Assembly: GCF_910592395.1 (NCBI RefSeq)
Contig: NC_088308.1
Coordinates: 6,709,001 to 6,773,000 of the forward strand
Direction of reading: 5' to 3'
DNA from: Lineus longissimus
Lineage: Eukaryota > Nemertea > Pilidiophora > Heteronemertea > Lineidae
DNA length: 64,000 nt
How positions within the stretch are numbered: position 1 is the first letter of the stretch; each line of letters opens with the position of its first letter. The notes under the pieces are model-generated. The model was given only the letters and a program-made list of their open reading frames with translations. It was not told the DNA's origin and did no database searches. The position numbers and the translations under genes were made by a program. This document shows positions 48,883 to 60,282 of this stretch, in pieces.

Positions 48883-48891
48883 CTATATAAG
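48883..48891 (-). promoter_or_regulatory. TATA box of receptor copy 2
   Basis: Minus-strand CTTATATAG lies about 42-50 bases upstream of the ATG at 48841, matching the position of the TATA-like box of copy 1. A start site about 15-20 bases before the ATG would be implied. Confidence 0.4.
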
Positions 48892-50098
48892 CTGTTTGTT
48901 TTTTTTCCCAGTAACGGCGACAAAAGCACCATCATCCAGAAGGGGAATGCGTTATTCGTATACATGAATCACATTTTTCTGGCCGAATCAAACGTTGATG
49001 AAGTTCCAAATCATTTTGTATAACTGTAAGAAGCAGTTGCGACATCTACTGGGTTGAATCGCCTTACTGCTACAACTACTCATGTCGGCCTTCGTAGATC
49101 TGAAGGGCACACACTGAAATGTGAGCAATGGAAACAAGTTGTCTGAGATCATGATATAACCGGTATCCGAACACATGGAAATTTACGGCTGGGAATAAAA
49201 TAATGGTTGATTACAAGTCAAACAATCCTTGGCAAGTATCTAAGTACTAACCTTATTGTAGTTTGCTAAATATATTGGATCATCCCGACACTCATGGTTT
49301 TATACCCACTTGAAATGTACAGAATGAGATGCAAAACCTTGGCGGTAAAGACGACTTGAGTCATATCTATAGGTGGATTATGTATATTTTTAAAGCTATT
49401 GGCGTCTGAAACGATGTTGCAACACGGGAACTGTACATAAATCATCGCTAAGTTTTTGAACTTTCGTGATAACTGTTCGAATGTTGCAATTTCCGTTCGA
49501 TACCTACCTGCTCAACGACTGCATTGAGGCGACTTTGTACGTGTATCGGATGTGCATGGTTCGCGAGAGTAACATTATCTCAGCTTACAAAAAAGCGATT
49601 TAATGGCACCACGACTTTTTTATACAACATTACTCCTAACATCTCAAATTATTTGGAATCAATTATATTCAGCCCTTTGTTATGATGCAATGCACTACAT
49701 GTACATGAAGCACCAAATCAGAGTGTTAGCTTATTCTGTGAATACATGATGTTGATAATTATATACATGTTTTTTTATGTTCTTTTACAAATCGGCCATT
49801 GTTTTTGTAAATATTTTGCCTGATGTTTAGAAACCTATGTTTGACGCTTGTTCAATGTTGTTTTAGTTTCAGTTGATGAACTGGCCGAGTTCTTTTCAAG
49901 GCGCCCGAGCGTACCCGAGGATGCACATTGTGTCGGACACTGATAAGTCTATAAAAGCATCTCAAAATACAAATACATGTACAATCCATTCCATCCGATT
50001 GTTTATTTTTCCATTTACTGTATAATTCGCTAATGAAAACTAGTCAAAACAACTTATCGGGTAGACTGTGAAGAATAGTTAGTGAAACTAACCATTGA
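48892..50098. other. Intergenic, no gene seen
   Basis: AT-rich. TACATGTA-type palindromes recur near 49697-49707, 49764 and 49975. No coding or repeat element was recognised. Confidence 0.45.
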
Positions 50099-50101
50099 TT
50101 A

Positions 50102-50269
50102 GTTGTTCCAGCCAAAGTCTTTCAACAAATTATTGAAAGACTGTGATGATCTATTTTCGGAGCGTCGATTCTGAAACCACGTACCGTATTCTTTGTTTAT
50201 TTTGGTCTTGGAGAAATTTTGTGTGATTGCCACTTTGATGGAAGGCAGTAGCTGTTTTTGATTTAGTTT
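50102..50269 (-). pseudogene. Possible homeobox helix III relic
   Basis: Between stops at 50270-50272 and 50099-50101, one minus-strand frame of 56 codons contains Thr-Trp-Phe-Gln-Asn-Arg-Arg-Ser-Glu (W codon at 50177-50179). This is the recognition-helix signature of homeodomains (W48-F49-x-N51-R-R). The residues before it (NFSKTKINKEYGT) are the right kind but lack the usual hydrophobic positions 34, 38 and 40, and no helix I is visible in this frame. A different minus-strand frame covers the same DNA with 106 codons (50151-50471). It is either a decayed homeobox copy with frame changes or a coincidence. Confidence 0.28.
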
Positions 50270-50471
50270 CTACTTCTGACGATCGTGGTACTGATTCAAA
50301 TGGGTCAAAGCAGTATTCGTAATTATTTCTTAATAAGTATATCTCTTTTTCATATTCATGTAGTATAATATGACATTCAGTTATGCACAGTTGTGCTGCT
50401 TCATTTATCATAAAGACTTCATTAAAAAGTTTACAAGTCAAAGCACCGTTACTCGGTAATGTCACAGGCAA

Positions 50472-52873
50472 TGGCGGTTTCTCTAATCATATTTCGTCGA
50501 GGCTTAGCATGCTGTGAACCTCTTACAAACATCAATTTACCCAACCAGCAGGCCATGGAATCAAAGCAATTTCATTTCCATTTATAAAATCTACAGCATG
50601 CTATTGAAACGTGTGTGTAATAGTAAATTTAGTTAGCGTGGCTAGCAAATCTAACTATATTGTTCGATGGTGGTTTAAGGTGCTAAGGCCAAGGGTCAGC
50701 TGATTAAGGACTTGCAATATACTTTATGTCCTTGACCATGATGACATTCCCCCTCGTCTTCTGCTTGCTGAGTGTGTATACCCTGGCCGTGAGAGTAAAC
50801 ATCAGATGTGAGGATCAGTATTCTCCTGGAGCCAAATTGACATTTACACCATCAATATGCTAGCTCCTCTCGACGTGCAATTCTTGGCCCAGAGGAACCC
50901 GGGAGTGTCATCACTATAATAGACATTGTCGAAAAGTTTCAAGGCGACGAGACCTTTTTCACGACTCCTCGTTCCGCTATTCATTGGGTGTGCCAAGGGA
51001 CGGGTATACTAGAGGTGTGATGTTACCGTGATGTTCATTACATACAAAACAAGGATATGCTTCACCCCAGTCTAGAATGTAAAACGCCGCGTAAACGAGC
51101 AATTTAGGTCGTTGCAACCTCCAGCGATAGAGCCACGACAGCAGGACGAGTGCTTGCAATTTGACCAGTGGATCATTGGCGACATTCTAATCACAATCAC
51201 CATGTTGTCATGCGCTGGTCGTAGCGATTAAATCTTGCTTGCGCGGCGTTAAAGCTGGATAACATGCTGTTTTTTTCAACTTTCAATCACAAAATATACA
51301 TGTGTTGCATATTTTGTTATTGAAAACTGAAAAAACACCATGTCAGTGCCACGATGCCCAATTGAGTGAATACCGCCGGTACGGGCCAAATGCGATTTCA
51401 CCAATCACGAAATATCAGGCTTATAGTCTAATTTATTGTTACTGGAAATCTACTTCCCACCCAATACGGTCGTATCGATTTGGCACCATGAACATGATGA
51501 ATGCAGAGACTTTTAAGAACGAAAATTTTGAGTCCCGTTTAGCCTTCATCTGTCATATCTATACCGCTGTAACGTGTTTATTATGAAGTTACCACTATCT
51601 TGCTGATGTTCAATTTTGTCATCTTCAAGGAAAATAAACGATACGAGGTTTTATCAGTGACGTTTCGACGATGCTTTTGATGAAATATACAGGGATGTCT
51701 TGCAGATGATTGGCGACTGTCATGCTCGCTGAATGCTTTCTTCAAGATTTATGACGGAGCGTCAGATCTCGTTTATTTCGAGCCAGTGTGCGATATGTGG
51801 ATCTAATACGGTCGAATATGGTCGAATACGAATTTAATGTTGTGGCAACAGAATTTTTCTCCCCCTCCCCCCCCCCCCCCCCCCGCTACATGTACGTCCC
51901 TGCATTAGGAGTATAGAGGATGGCATTTTATAGTCTTGTAACCTTGCTCCAATAGTATTTTCTTACATGGAGCTAGAGGAGGACGGAAGATAACAGAATG
52001 AGCCGCAGGTGTCTAAAATGCGACCAGAGACGCGTCTAATGTAAGTTTCCAACCCGACGATCAACATCATCGGAAATCGTGTCAGCTTGTCCATTTTTGT
52101 GTCGAGAGTCCAGTTTTCTTTAAATCACGATTGGCAGGACACATGGTTGAGAAGATGATATTAGTGGCTGGTTTGCCTAGGGCAAGATTTTGTGAAAAAT
52201 GTGTCAATTGGGGCAGAAATGCCAACAGAACTAATTAATTGGTTTGAGAGGGAAAACAGCCGTCTTGAGTGTTTCTGTTTCTATTCCCATTTTATAAAGC
52301 AGCCTTCTTATTGTCGGCACGTGTGACTATCATTACATCCTTTCTCTTTTTGCGGTGATTGGCATGCGGCAAAGAATTTAAAGCCCCACGATTTATCGGT
52401 CATGTACATGCATTGCTTTTTTACAGCGGCAAAGAATTGAAGCTTGTATTGGGCGAATGAAATCGATTTACGAAAATAAATATCGCAAAAAAGGATTTGT
52501 TAATTGGAAAATCTGAAAGAAATTTCGTAATCCGCCAAATATAAAATTCGTGTAGATTTTAAGATATTGAGACATGTTTGCGAAGCGCAACAAGAGGTGC
52601 GAAAAGCTGAGTACCCTGTAAATATCATCTCTTGCTTTTTTGTATGCTACAAGTATCCGTTGTCGTACCAGATGACGACTTAAACACACTTTCATAGGGT
52701 TCACAAAATAGCCACAAAAACAACAAAATACCATCAGCATAGGCTCGGCTCGAAATATCACAAAATATCACTTAAAATGATATATAATAGACGTTATGTA
52801 TCGTGATTTCTCTGCCTGATATCCGCATCCCCTTTCAATATCAACATGGACATTTCTATACTGACATTAGCCA
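50472..52873. other. Intergenic, no supportable gene
   Basis: Includes a C tract: CTCCCCCT followed by 18 consecutive C (51867-51884). A pair of ACGGTCGAATA(T/C) repeats lies at 51810-51832. Frames up to 97 codons (52468-52761 minus) are unrecognised. Confidence 0.4.
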
Positions 52874-53244
52874 AATAGCATTCCGCGATAATGACGTCAC
52901 TGCAGCTGCTGCCCTCTATTTCCCCATCGCTGAATTACAGGCAATGTCGGACAAACATGCAGTTTCGTAATGGATTCAGGCTTTCTAACTAGGGCAGGTA
53001 GATTCAATCTGGCACATGTCCGAGTGTTGGAAATACTACATAATTGTTCTGAATATTTCTCTCTCTGACTCTATGGTATCATTCATGCTAAAAACAATGC
53101 AGGGTCAAAGATAATTGACTTTGAAATAAGCTGAAATGCGTAGAAATATGTGTCGATGTCCGACTGTCACGTGACTAAAACGTCATCAATATCTTATTCA
53201 AATGACCTTGTGAGCTATAAATAGTAACGTTGCGGAATGCTATT
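52874..53244 (-). mobile_element. MITE copy B, 371 bp, inverted relative to copy A
   Basis: Starts AATAGCATTCCGCGATAATG and ends GCGGAATGCTATT. Over its whole length it is the reverse complement of 6737-7110, with roughly half a dozen substitutions and one 3-bp indel seen by eye (about 98% identity). No clear target duplication is preserved (left CCA, right ATA). It has no coding capacity. Confidence 0.82.
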
Positions 53245-53665
53245 ATACCATTAATCTACTAAGCACTCCTCGTGTCTTCGTGTCTGTTGGCGAAGTGTCT
53301 CGACTGCTTCTTTTCAATTCTTATCCTCACGTTTTAAGCATCTGTTGACCATTTTGACCGAGATGATGAGTAGCAGTAAGTGCTTGTAAACACATACGAG
53401 TAACAGGTCACGCAACCAGAGCTAAACGGACTGGATCATTTTAATCCGCGGGGCAAGCCATACCAGATGTTGCGTCTTTATTGTCAGCAAGATGGTCAAT
53501 ATGTGCTCATACGTGCCGACATTTCGCTGGGACTTAAGAGCAAGTTATAGACAAAGATTATCTTGAAAGATATGGCAAACCTAGCTGTAGACTTACGACG
53601 AGAAATTGCTTAAAAATTAGGCAGACCTACAGGCGAGGAATGACTTGAAAAGAAGCAAACCCGCC

Positions 53666-53821
53666 GCACACTGCCGACAATTCGAAAGTAAGGCAAGAAA
53701 ACCTGCAGGAAATTACAGGCAAAGGAAAAAGAATGGCAAAGCTGTTGCAAACTGTCGAAATTTGAAAGTAGGGCTAACCTGCAGGTAATTTCACGCAAGA
53801 AAGAAAAGAATGGCAAAGCTG
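53666..53821. repeat. Tandem duplication, two units of about 75-81 bp
   Basis: Unit 1 (53666-53746) and unit 2 (53747-53821) share GCA(A/C)ACTG(C/T)CGA(A/C)A(A/T)TT, GAAAGTA(A/G)GGC, ACCTGCAGG(A/T)AATT and GAATGGCAAAGCTG. A weaker third piece with GGCAGACCTACAGGCGAGG lies before it from about 53580. No gene is involved. Confidence 0.65.
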
Positions 53822-54799
53822 ATTGTTATTAATGGATCTCTTCACTACCTCACATTCAAGCCATCTTCATTAACTTGTGATTGGTCATTCACCATGAAAA
53901 AAGCGTTTTAGAGCGGATAGAGTGTTATCTTACATTTTTATTCAGAGGATAAAAATGAAAACATTTTAAAGAAAGAAGACATAAAAAGCAAAGATATGTT
54001 TAAATCCTACGTCCCTTGAAATAAAGTGTTGTCACCTTATGTATGATCTCAACGCGAACATTCATTTCCCCCAACCTTTTACGAGATTTTCGCAATCATT
54101 ATACGAATTCGAGCACTTAGACCCCGACACAAATAATGATGGTGTAACGACTGTCATCACTAGGTGGTTAAACCTGGCTCGTTAGTATACCAGGACTAAT
54201 GGTTTTCCTGCAGTGAGGCACTGCTTCCATTATTGAATCAATTACTGTAGGAAATGGCGCGATTTAGATTCATTTTAAAACAAATGCATCCTCACTCCGA
54301 CTATTTTAACTACATTATTTTCTGTCTGTTTTTATTTACTGTGATCTTCTTTTGTTTATTGTAGCATATTATGTAATCATTAACCTGTACCTTTTTTCAC
54401 TTTTGAGGCATGCCAATCTTATCGGCCCTTATCTATACCAATCTTTACTATCAACTTTATTATTTTATTTTTTACCCATCGAGGCCCTGAGATGCGCGAT
54501 GTGATTGGCTCCCACACTAATGAGTTATGATAAACTTAATCAATATGAGATACATACTTGTGTGGTGTATACTGCATGCAGTGGCCAAGGATTTTTTTTT
54601 ATATATAGACCTAGGAAATGAAGTGACATGGATTGGGATGGAGATGATGGATGAATGGTCGATAAGCCCTTTCTCTATACATTGGAGGAGTCTGGAGACG
54701 CTAGTTGCGGTCCGTTTATACATAACAAATTCAAACTAATAATTGTAGGCAGCCTTTCAAACATTGTAAGAACATGGTCCACAGCTAGCTAATTAACAG
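53822..54799. other. Intergenic, no gene seen
   Basis: AT-rich sequence with T-rich runs near 54300-54480. A 70-codon frame at 54527-54739 is open on both strands and unrecognised. Confidence 0.4.
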
Positions 54800-55025
54800 G
54801 GACTCGTCATTTGTGCAAATTACTACAAATGACCGTATGACTGATCGTCCCCAAATGGCCTGTTCCACGCCGCCCAACAACCACTATCAGGCAAGGCTTC
54901 CTGGGAGCCGTGCCGAGATCCAGCTTCGAGATTATTGGACCTCTAAGAAGAAGCTGCCTCTCGTACAACAGGGTATTCGACAACGAATTGCTGAAAGACA
55001 GAGTGCCATAGCATTATCACTTTAA
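54800..55025 (+). CDS. Possible terminal exon, protein unknown
   Basis: An acceptor-like AGCTAATTAACAG ends at 54799 and opens 74 codons ending in TAA at 55023-55025. Residues are hydrophilic and coding-like (RPQMACSTPPNNHYQARLPG, then SRAEIQLRDYWTSKKKLPLV, then QQGIRQRIAERQSAIALSL), with higher G+C and C/G-ending codons compared with the flanks. No domain is recognised; the C-terminal part could be a short amphipathic helix. No upstream exon was found and no AATAAA lies close downstream (ATTAAA near 55059). Confidence 0.33.
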
Positions 55026-57907
55026 GAACTGCTTCGATAAAAGACGCACGGCACGGCATTAAAATGAATTTTACCGATAAAAGACTGATTAATCTTCGAC
55101 GAAAGACTGACACAGTAGAGCACGTTCCTTTTTAGGATTCGGGTCGTTATCATCTGAATCATATTGATATTCAGTTTCGTGATCTTGCGGAAAACAAACG
55201 GTAAGTGGTTTCATCGTTGACATTTTGGGCACTTAATGCTGCTTTTAAAATAAGCCATTTTCCCATCATCTCTCTTTAATACCGTTCATCAGTTAAGAGA
55301 TTTGTCATATCTGACAGAGCAGACCACGGTATTCCCCAACTTGAAACGAAGCATGGCATTGAAAGCTCGATTATTGGCGAAGACATTATTAGAATGATTT
55401 GTGGAACTCGATCAATTTTGTCAAACTCCACCACCATGATTTGTTTAACTGTTGGAAAACGATTTTAAATGACTGTTCTGTTATTTCATGTATTGATAAA
55501 CACCGCTTAATTAACGTAGTTTGAATTTGTTTCGAGGAGGATGTTAAATGTCATCACAACAGCGAGTAGTGCAAATCATGAATTGCAAAAACGTTTCACG
55601 CGACCACCGATTCATTTTCACTGCCCAAGAAAATGTACCTGAGACCCGAAAGTGGTTTCCGTTCAGAAACTCGCGTGTGACTAAATGATGCATCAATTGC
55701 TTTGATACCACACGAGGCTGGGAAAGGGCATTGTATTGCCAGTACGAAAGTCGCTTTAACTTCTCTGCAACATTCGATATAACAATACGCCCTTAAATTA
55801 CCACTTTGCCAAGGCCTTATCAATCAAATTAGTGATCATAGTGTAACCTCTATTATTGGAGGTTATTACGAATAAGACAAGTTATATGTCTCAGTACTTG
55901 TCTCCTCATTGATAAGCGCGTTTAATGGATATGATTCACATAAATGAACGGTGTCTCAACCGATATTAAGCGTGACATAAACGGGGAGCCTCCAGCTGGA
56001 TTGTGGCCTAGAGAGAATAATCCACAGCAGTAACTCTTTGACGCCTTCATGTATGTTCTCGAGAATAGGCTATACATGCGCGTTTTTTATCATCCACCCA
56101 ATATAACGAACTCTAATGCACAGACTCGAAGCCATGATTGATACCAAACCAATCGCACACTACAAAGTCGGCTTATCAGATTGTTGTGACACCCAGGTGT
56201 CGGGCAATACGGCTAGAGTGTGATATATCGTGACATTCAATTATATAACCCTTGAGTCTCTGTCTGAGCAGATTATTGAAAGAAACTACCAGGCAGTCCC
56301 GTACTTGGGCCATAAAAGATGTAAAGAAGACGATTTCTGTTGGTTTTTTTGTTTATTTGTTTTTTGTGGAGTAGAAATGATAACAATTTGAAATCATGAG
56401 AAAGGTTAAGAATTTCAATACTATTATTTTAAAGCTCAAGGTGCACCAGCAAACATCCTCAAACGAGTAGCTAAGGTAAACTAAATTACAATACATGTAT
56501 TTCTGGTTACAAGTATTATAGTCGTATGTATCGCTGTAGTTGAAACGTGCACAGTTCAATTGCACCTTAAGTCGTTAATCTCACCGAATGGTGTAGTCGA
56601 TTTAAAGAATGAACTTAATCTAAAATCCAATACTTCAGCTGTCATCATATTTTATTCAAACTTTTCATCATGCAGCTCCTACACGTTATCTCTGTACATG
56701 CCTCGTCACGTTGCCATCAGCAACATCAATCTACTTTTGATGGATCTTGTTTTGATTGCGCCCCGCGTTATGAGGTCATTGGTCCCCAATGATCAATTTG
56801 GGAAGATGACATTTTCCTGCCAGCAACATGCAGTTCTTTCTGTTCTTTGCGTAATACCATTTTTAACTTTGCGCCGAGTTTGGCAGTGATACGACACGTA
56901 GAAATGATCAGCGTAAGTGGTCAGCATAAAGAAAGTTTCTTTCCAAGCACCTTCCTCTTACCAGAGTCTTCCTCGACTTAAGTTCAAAATTACAAAAGTT
57001 TAACCGATCTTAGAATGGTGCGGAGGTGTGAATGTCGTCATTGAGTTGGTGTCAATTATCCCTAGATAGTACGACGACACTGGCAATGACGCTATCGTCG
57101 TGCTTTAAAATTGATATTGAGTTCTTAACAGCACTTTCCCATGATGGGTGACATATAAAGTCGGCTCTCTGTTGCACTCCGTCATCGGTACGCAAGAGTT
57201 CTCAGCGCCAGAAGAAAAAAAAACGAAGGATGCATTTTCCTGTTACATGTATCTTAAAATTGAAACAAAATATAAACACGTCAAACACTTTGAAAGAAAA
57301 ACTGTTTACTGATGGAAATGGAGATTGAACACACTGAAAGGAAAATCCGCCCGCTCCTTTAAACCAAGTGTTTTACATGTAGGGACTGTCGTCTTGACTG
57401 TAAATAAGCTTGTTAGTGTGATATGGTTTGACGATCATTCACTCAAATTGTTTAATCAATGCAAAACTCTAATCTGATCGTGGGAAAGCACCCTGTATCA
57501 ATTTTCCATCAAAATCACATCAATTTTTATTACAGTGCAATTAACGCAACGGGAAATATAAGTTGACTTCAGGATGTTAGGCAGTGACAGGTTGAAGTTG
57601 AAATAACTGGTTAGAATTTGTAATCGTTTGTAATAAAGAACTTTCATGTTGTCTCGGGTTGCCCCGACGATGCGTCTTACGAGCACACACGCAACTTGCA
57701 CTATATTGATAATCAAACAGTTTATTATTACTATTGAATAGAAATAAACTTTATATGGCTTTTTAAAGGATCAAACATAAATAAAATGTAAATTGGAAGG
57801 AGAGGAACAAACATATTGCAGTAAAGTTTGCAAATTTGGTTTGTGGGTGTATCTCACAGGCGTTGTAAGAACCCTATCGAAAAGTAGGTCGCCGCGTCAG
57901 AATCCAA
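55026..57907. other. Intergenic, no supportable gene
   Basis: Frames up to 109 codons (56560-56889) without recognised domains. A small hairpin TAACCTC...GAGGTTA lies at 55844-55865. Confidence 0.4.
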
Positions 57908-58095
57908 GATGGCTGCCATTTTTACGTTTAGCAATCTCGCGAGTGCACTTGTGAACGCACTATCTGAAGAAATAATCCTTATTGTGCTTACTTATACTTT
58001 TCGCCCTTTCATGTGTATTCAAAACACAGCCCCTGGATGGCTGCCACCTTATCTGTTGAAATGATCTTGTGAGAGCACTTGTCAGCACAAACACC
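57908..58095. repeat. Old tandem duplication, period 128 bp
   Basis: GATGGCTGCCA at 57908 recurs at 58036. Both copies continue to AATCTCGCGAGTGCACTTGT and GATCTTGTGAGAGCACTTGT. The first copy is preceded by AATCCAA, giving the AAGATGGC core often found in transposon ends and YY1-type sites. Confidence 0.45.
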
Positions 58096-59144
58096 CTTCA
58101 GCGACGAGGTCCTTGACGTAAAGCTCGTTTGGCTAGCTTTGTGCATGATAGAGATAAAGCAGCTATCAGCAAATGTAAATGACGAGAACTCTGTTCATGA
58201 AAAACCTGCAACAAACGTGTGGGCACAGTCACCACCCCTGGCAAAAAGTGCAGGTATCGATAATATCTGCAATAAGATCGTACAACTGAGACAAAAGCAC
58301 TAAGCAAGCTGCATTTTTATCGCAGTATTGTTATCTAAATCCATCCCGTTGGTTTTTGTTTTCTTGACAGAAATTGTAGCTTCGCATCTCTATGATGCTG
58401 GCATCCGTCCTTGGATTTTTTCGAGCCATCCGATAAAATACCACCGATGCCAGCCCAATGAAGACAAAACAGAAGACACCGTGATGGAATTACACGAAGT
58501 ACAAGCAGTTTCAGCAGTTATTAGTGTCCTGTCACTCACTTTGAAAATGGTGCATTTACATGACACAGGCACATCTATACCTTACTGCATTCGACGTTAA
58601 GCCAATTTAGCCAACTTAGCCAATTTGTATACCATGATACAATCCAATCAGCTGCATTTGAAACCCACCTTTATCCGTTTACCATCCGAAACTTAATTCT
58701 TTGTTGCAACTATTTGACGGAATGCATGTTTATTCAACTGCAAACCACGCAGCGCAGATCCTTCGTATCAGTTTCATGGCGTTTTTAGGTTTTCTACCAG
58801 TCAGCTTGGTGAAGCTTTTTGATCAGTGTGGTACGCTATTTCTCATTTTTCTAGACGCTGATTCTCATCTTTGTAGATCATTATTCATTTCAGTTCACAA
58901 ACTTGTTTTCATTGCAACAGACTGAAAGCGCAGATATCAAACGTTTCTGAGGATTGCCTTTCTTTACTTACTATCTGCTTATTAGTATGGTAACAGTTAA
59001 ACTGTTTGTTGAAATAGACAGTATAAATGTGTTAATTACTTGGCCTTCAGCAGCACTCCACCTTAAATCCCATCGCTGTAATGGCTTCCAATCACTGACC
59101 AATCACGCTACCATACGTGCATCTGCTTCCACAAACCAGGAATT
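58096..59144. other. Intergenic, no supportable gene
   Basis: Overlapping frames on both strands at 58328-58600 have membrane-like stretches but no splice sites that fit. Nothing else recognised. Confidence 0.35.
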
Positions 59145-59373
59145 AAAAGGACTAGTCATATTTTGTATGAAACGCAAAAAGCGTTTCAGTCATCGCCGAT
59201 CCTAACGTATTTGCCACTGTTTATTGTGTCATGAAGAAGCCACTCCAAGGTCAAACCACTTAAAAGGGCTAATCATATGAAGCACAAAAACCGTTTCAGT
59301 CAATTCTGATCCTTATTGATTTGCCATAGTTCATTCTGATGAAGAAGCCATGCCAAGGTCAAACCATTTAATT
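59145..59373. repeat. Tandem duplication, two units of about 115 bp
   Basis: Unit 1 (59145-59261) and unit 2 (59262-59373) share AAAAGG(A/G)CTA(G/A)TCATA, CGTTTCAGTCA, GATCCT(A/T), TTTGCCA and ATGAAGAAGCCA(C/T)(T/G)CCAAGGTCAAACCA. Identity is moderate. Confidence 0.65.
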
Positions 59374-59767
59374 GACGAACAATTGCCATACGTCCGCTAG
59401 TCGAAATACTTTAATAAATAAACCAGAGTCTCTCTTTCTGAGCTCACTTGATGGTCGTTGCTAGTACCAACTGCTTGAATTGGTCAATAAAACGTCAAAG
59501 TACATGTATTAATAAATGGTCGCGGAAGTAAGCCAGGCAATCTTGCCATCTGAGTGAATAAATTTCCACAAAATGTCTTCAGAGCATGCACGTTTCAATG
59601 GTTACTAATGTACAGCACATATCGAAGTATGCCCATAACTCTCGCATTCAGTTCGTTATTTCCTGACCTGACTTAGCTGTTTTGTTCTGGAAATCACGGA
59701 AGTACGCCTACCACCAAGCCCTCCAATTATCACCAACTTTGATCAGTAATGACTTCCTGACTTCCGC

Positions 59768-60282
59768 GACACAAATTGTACACCTGGAGTAACTGCTGAG
59801 ACCGAACGAAATTGCAGTCTTCAGTCAACGACCGAATAGTAACACCACTCGTGAAATAGTATTGCTGAAACAGATTGACAAAAACGCTCACTGTCACTTA
59901 GTGTGAAAAAATATTTTTTCCGCATGGTTGTGACTTTGTACATTGTATGGCGTCTTGTATAACTAGATGACTGTTCTAAGAGAGCGAATCTGCGAGCTGA
60001 GCTTATATGATATTGAAGACGATAAAAAAAATGTGTTGGTTATTTGATAGATATTTAAAGGTCTTCCAACGGGTTTGTTCTATTTCTACTTGACCGTGGG
60101 CAATGACATCTTAACTTGCCACAAAACATCGACTTCGCACAAATCACGGAAGTTGCACACCTGGAGTAACTGCTGATCGAGACCGAAAGAAATTACGGTC
60201 AACAATCAACGACAGAACGGTGTAGCGCCACTCGTAAAATACGCCGCTAGAACTGCTTGACAAATAAAGTCGGCGTCACTTT
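59768..60282. repeat. Diverged direct repeats, about 130-145 bp, 370 bp apart
   Basis: Copy 1 (59768-59900) and copy 2 (60137-60282) share CACCTGGAGTAACTGCTGA, GAGACCGAA(C/A)GAAATT, TCAACGAC(C/A)GAA, GCCACTCGT(A)AAATA-like and TTGACAAA blocks. Each is also preceded by ATCACGGAAGT. The spacer is not repeated. Confidence 0.55.

Noticed and set aside
58328-58600. Membrane-helix-like frames on both strands
   Set aside because: A minus-strand reading gives a hydrophobic stretch followed by a polar tail and stop, but no AG acceptor lies between the upstream stop and the helix, and the plus frame is equally open.
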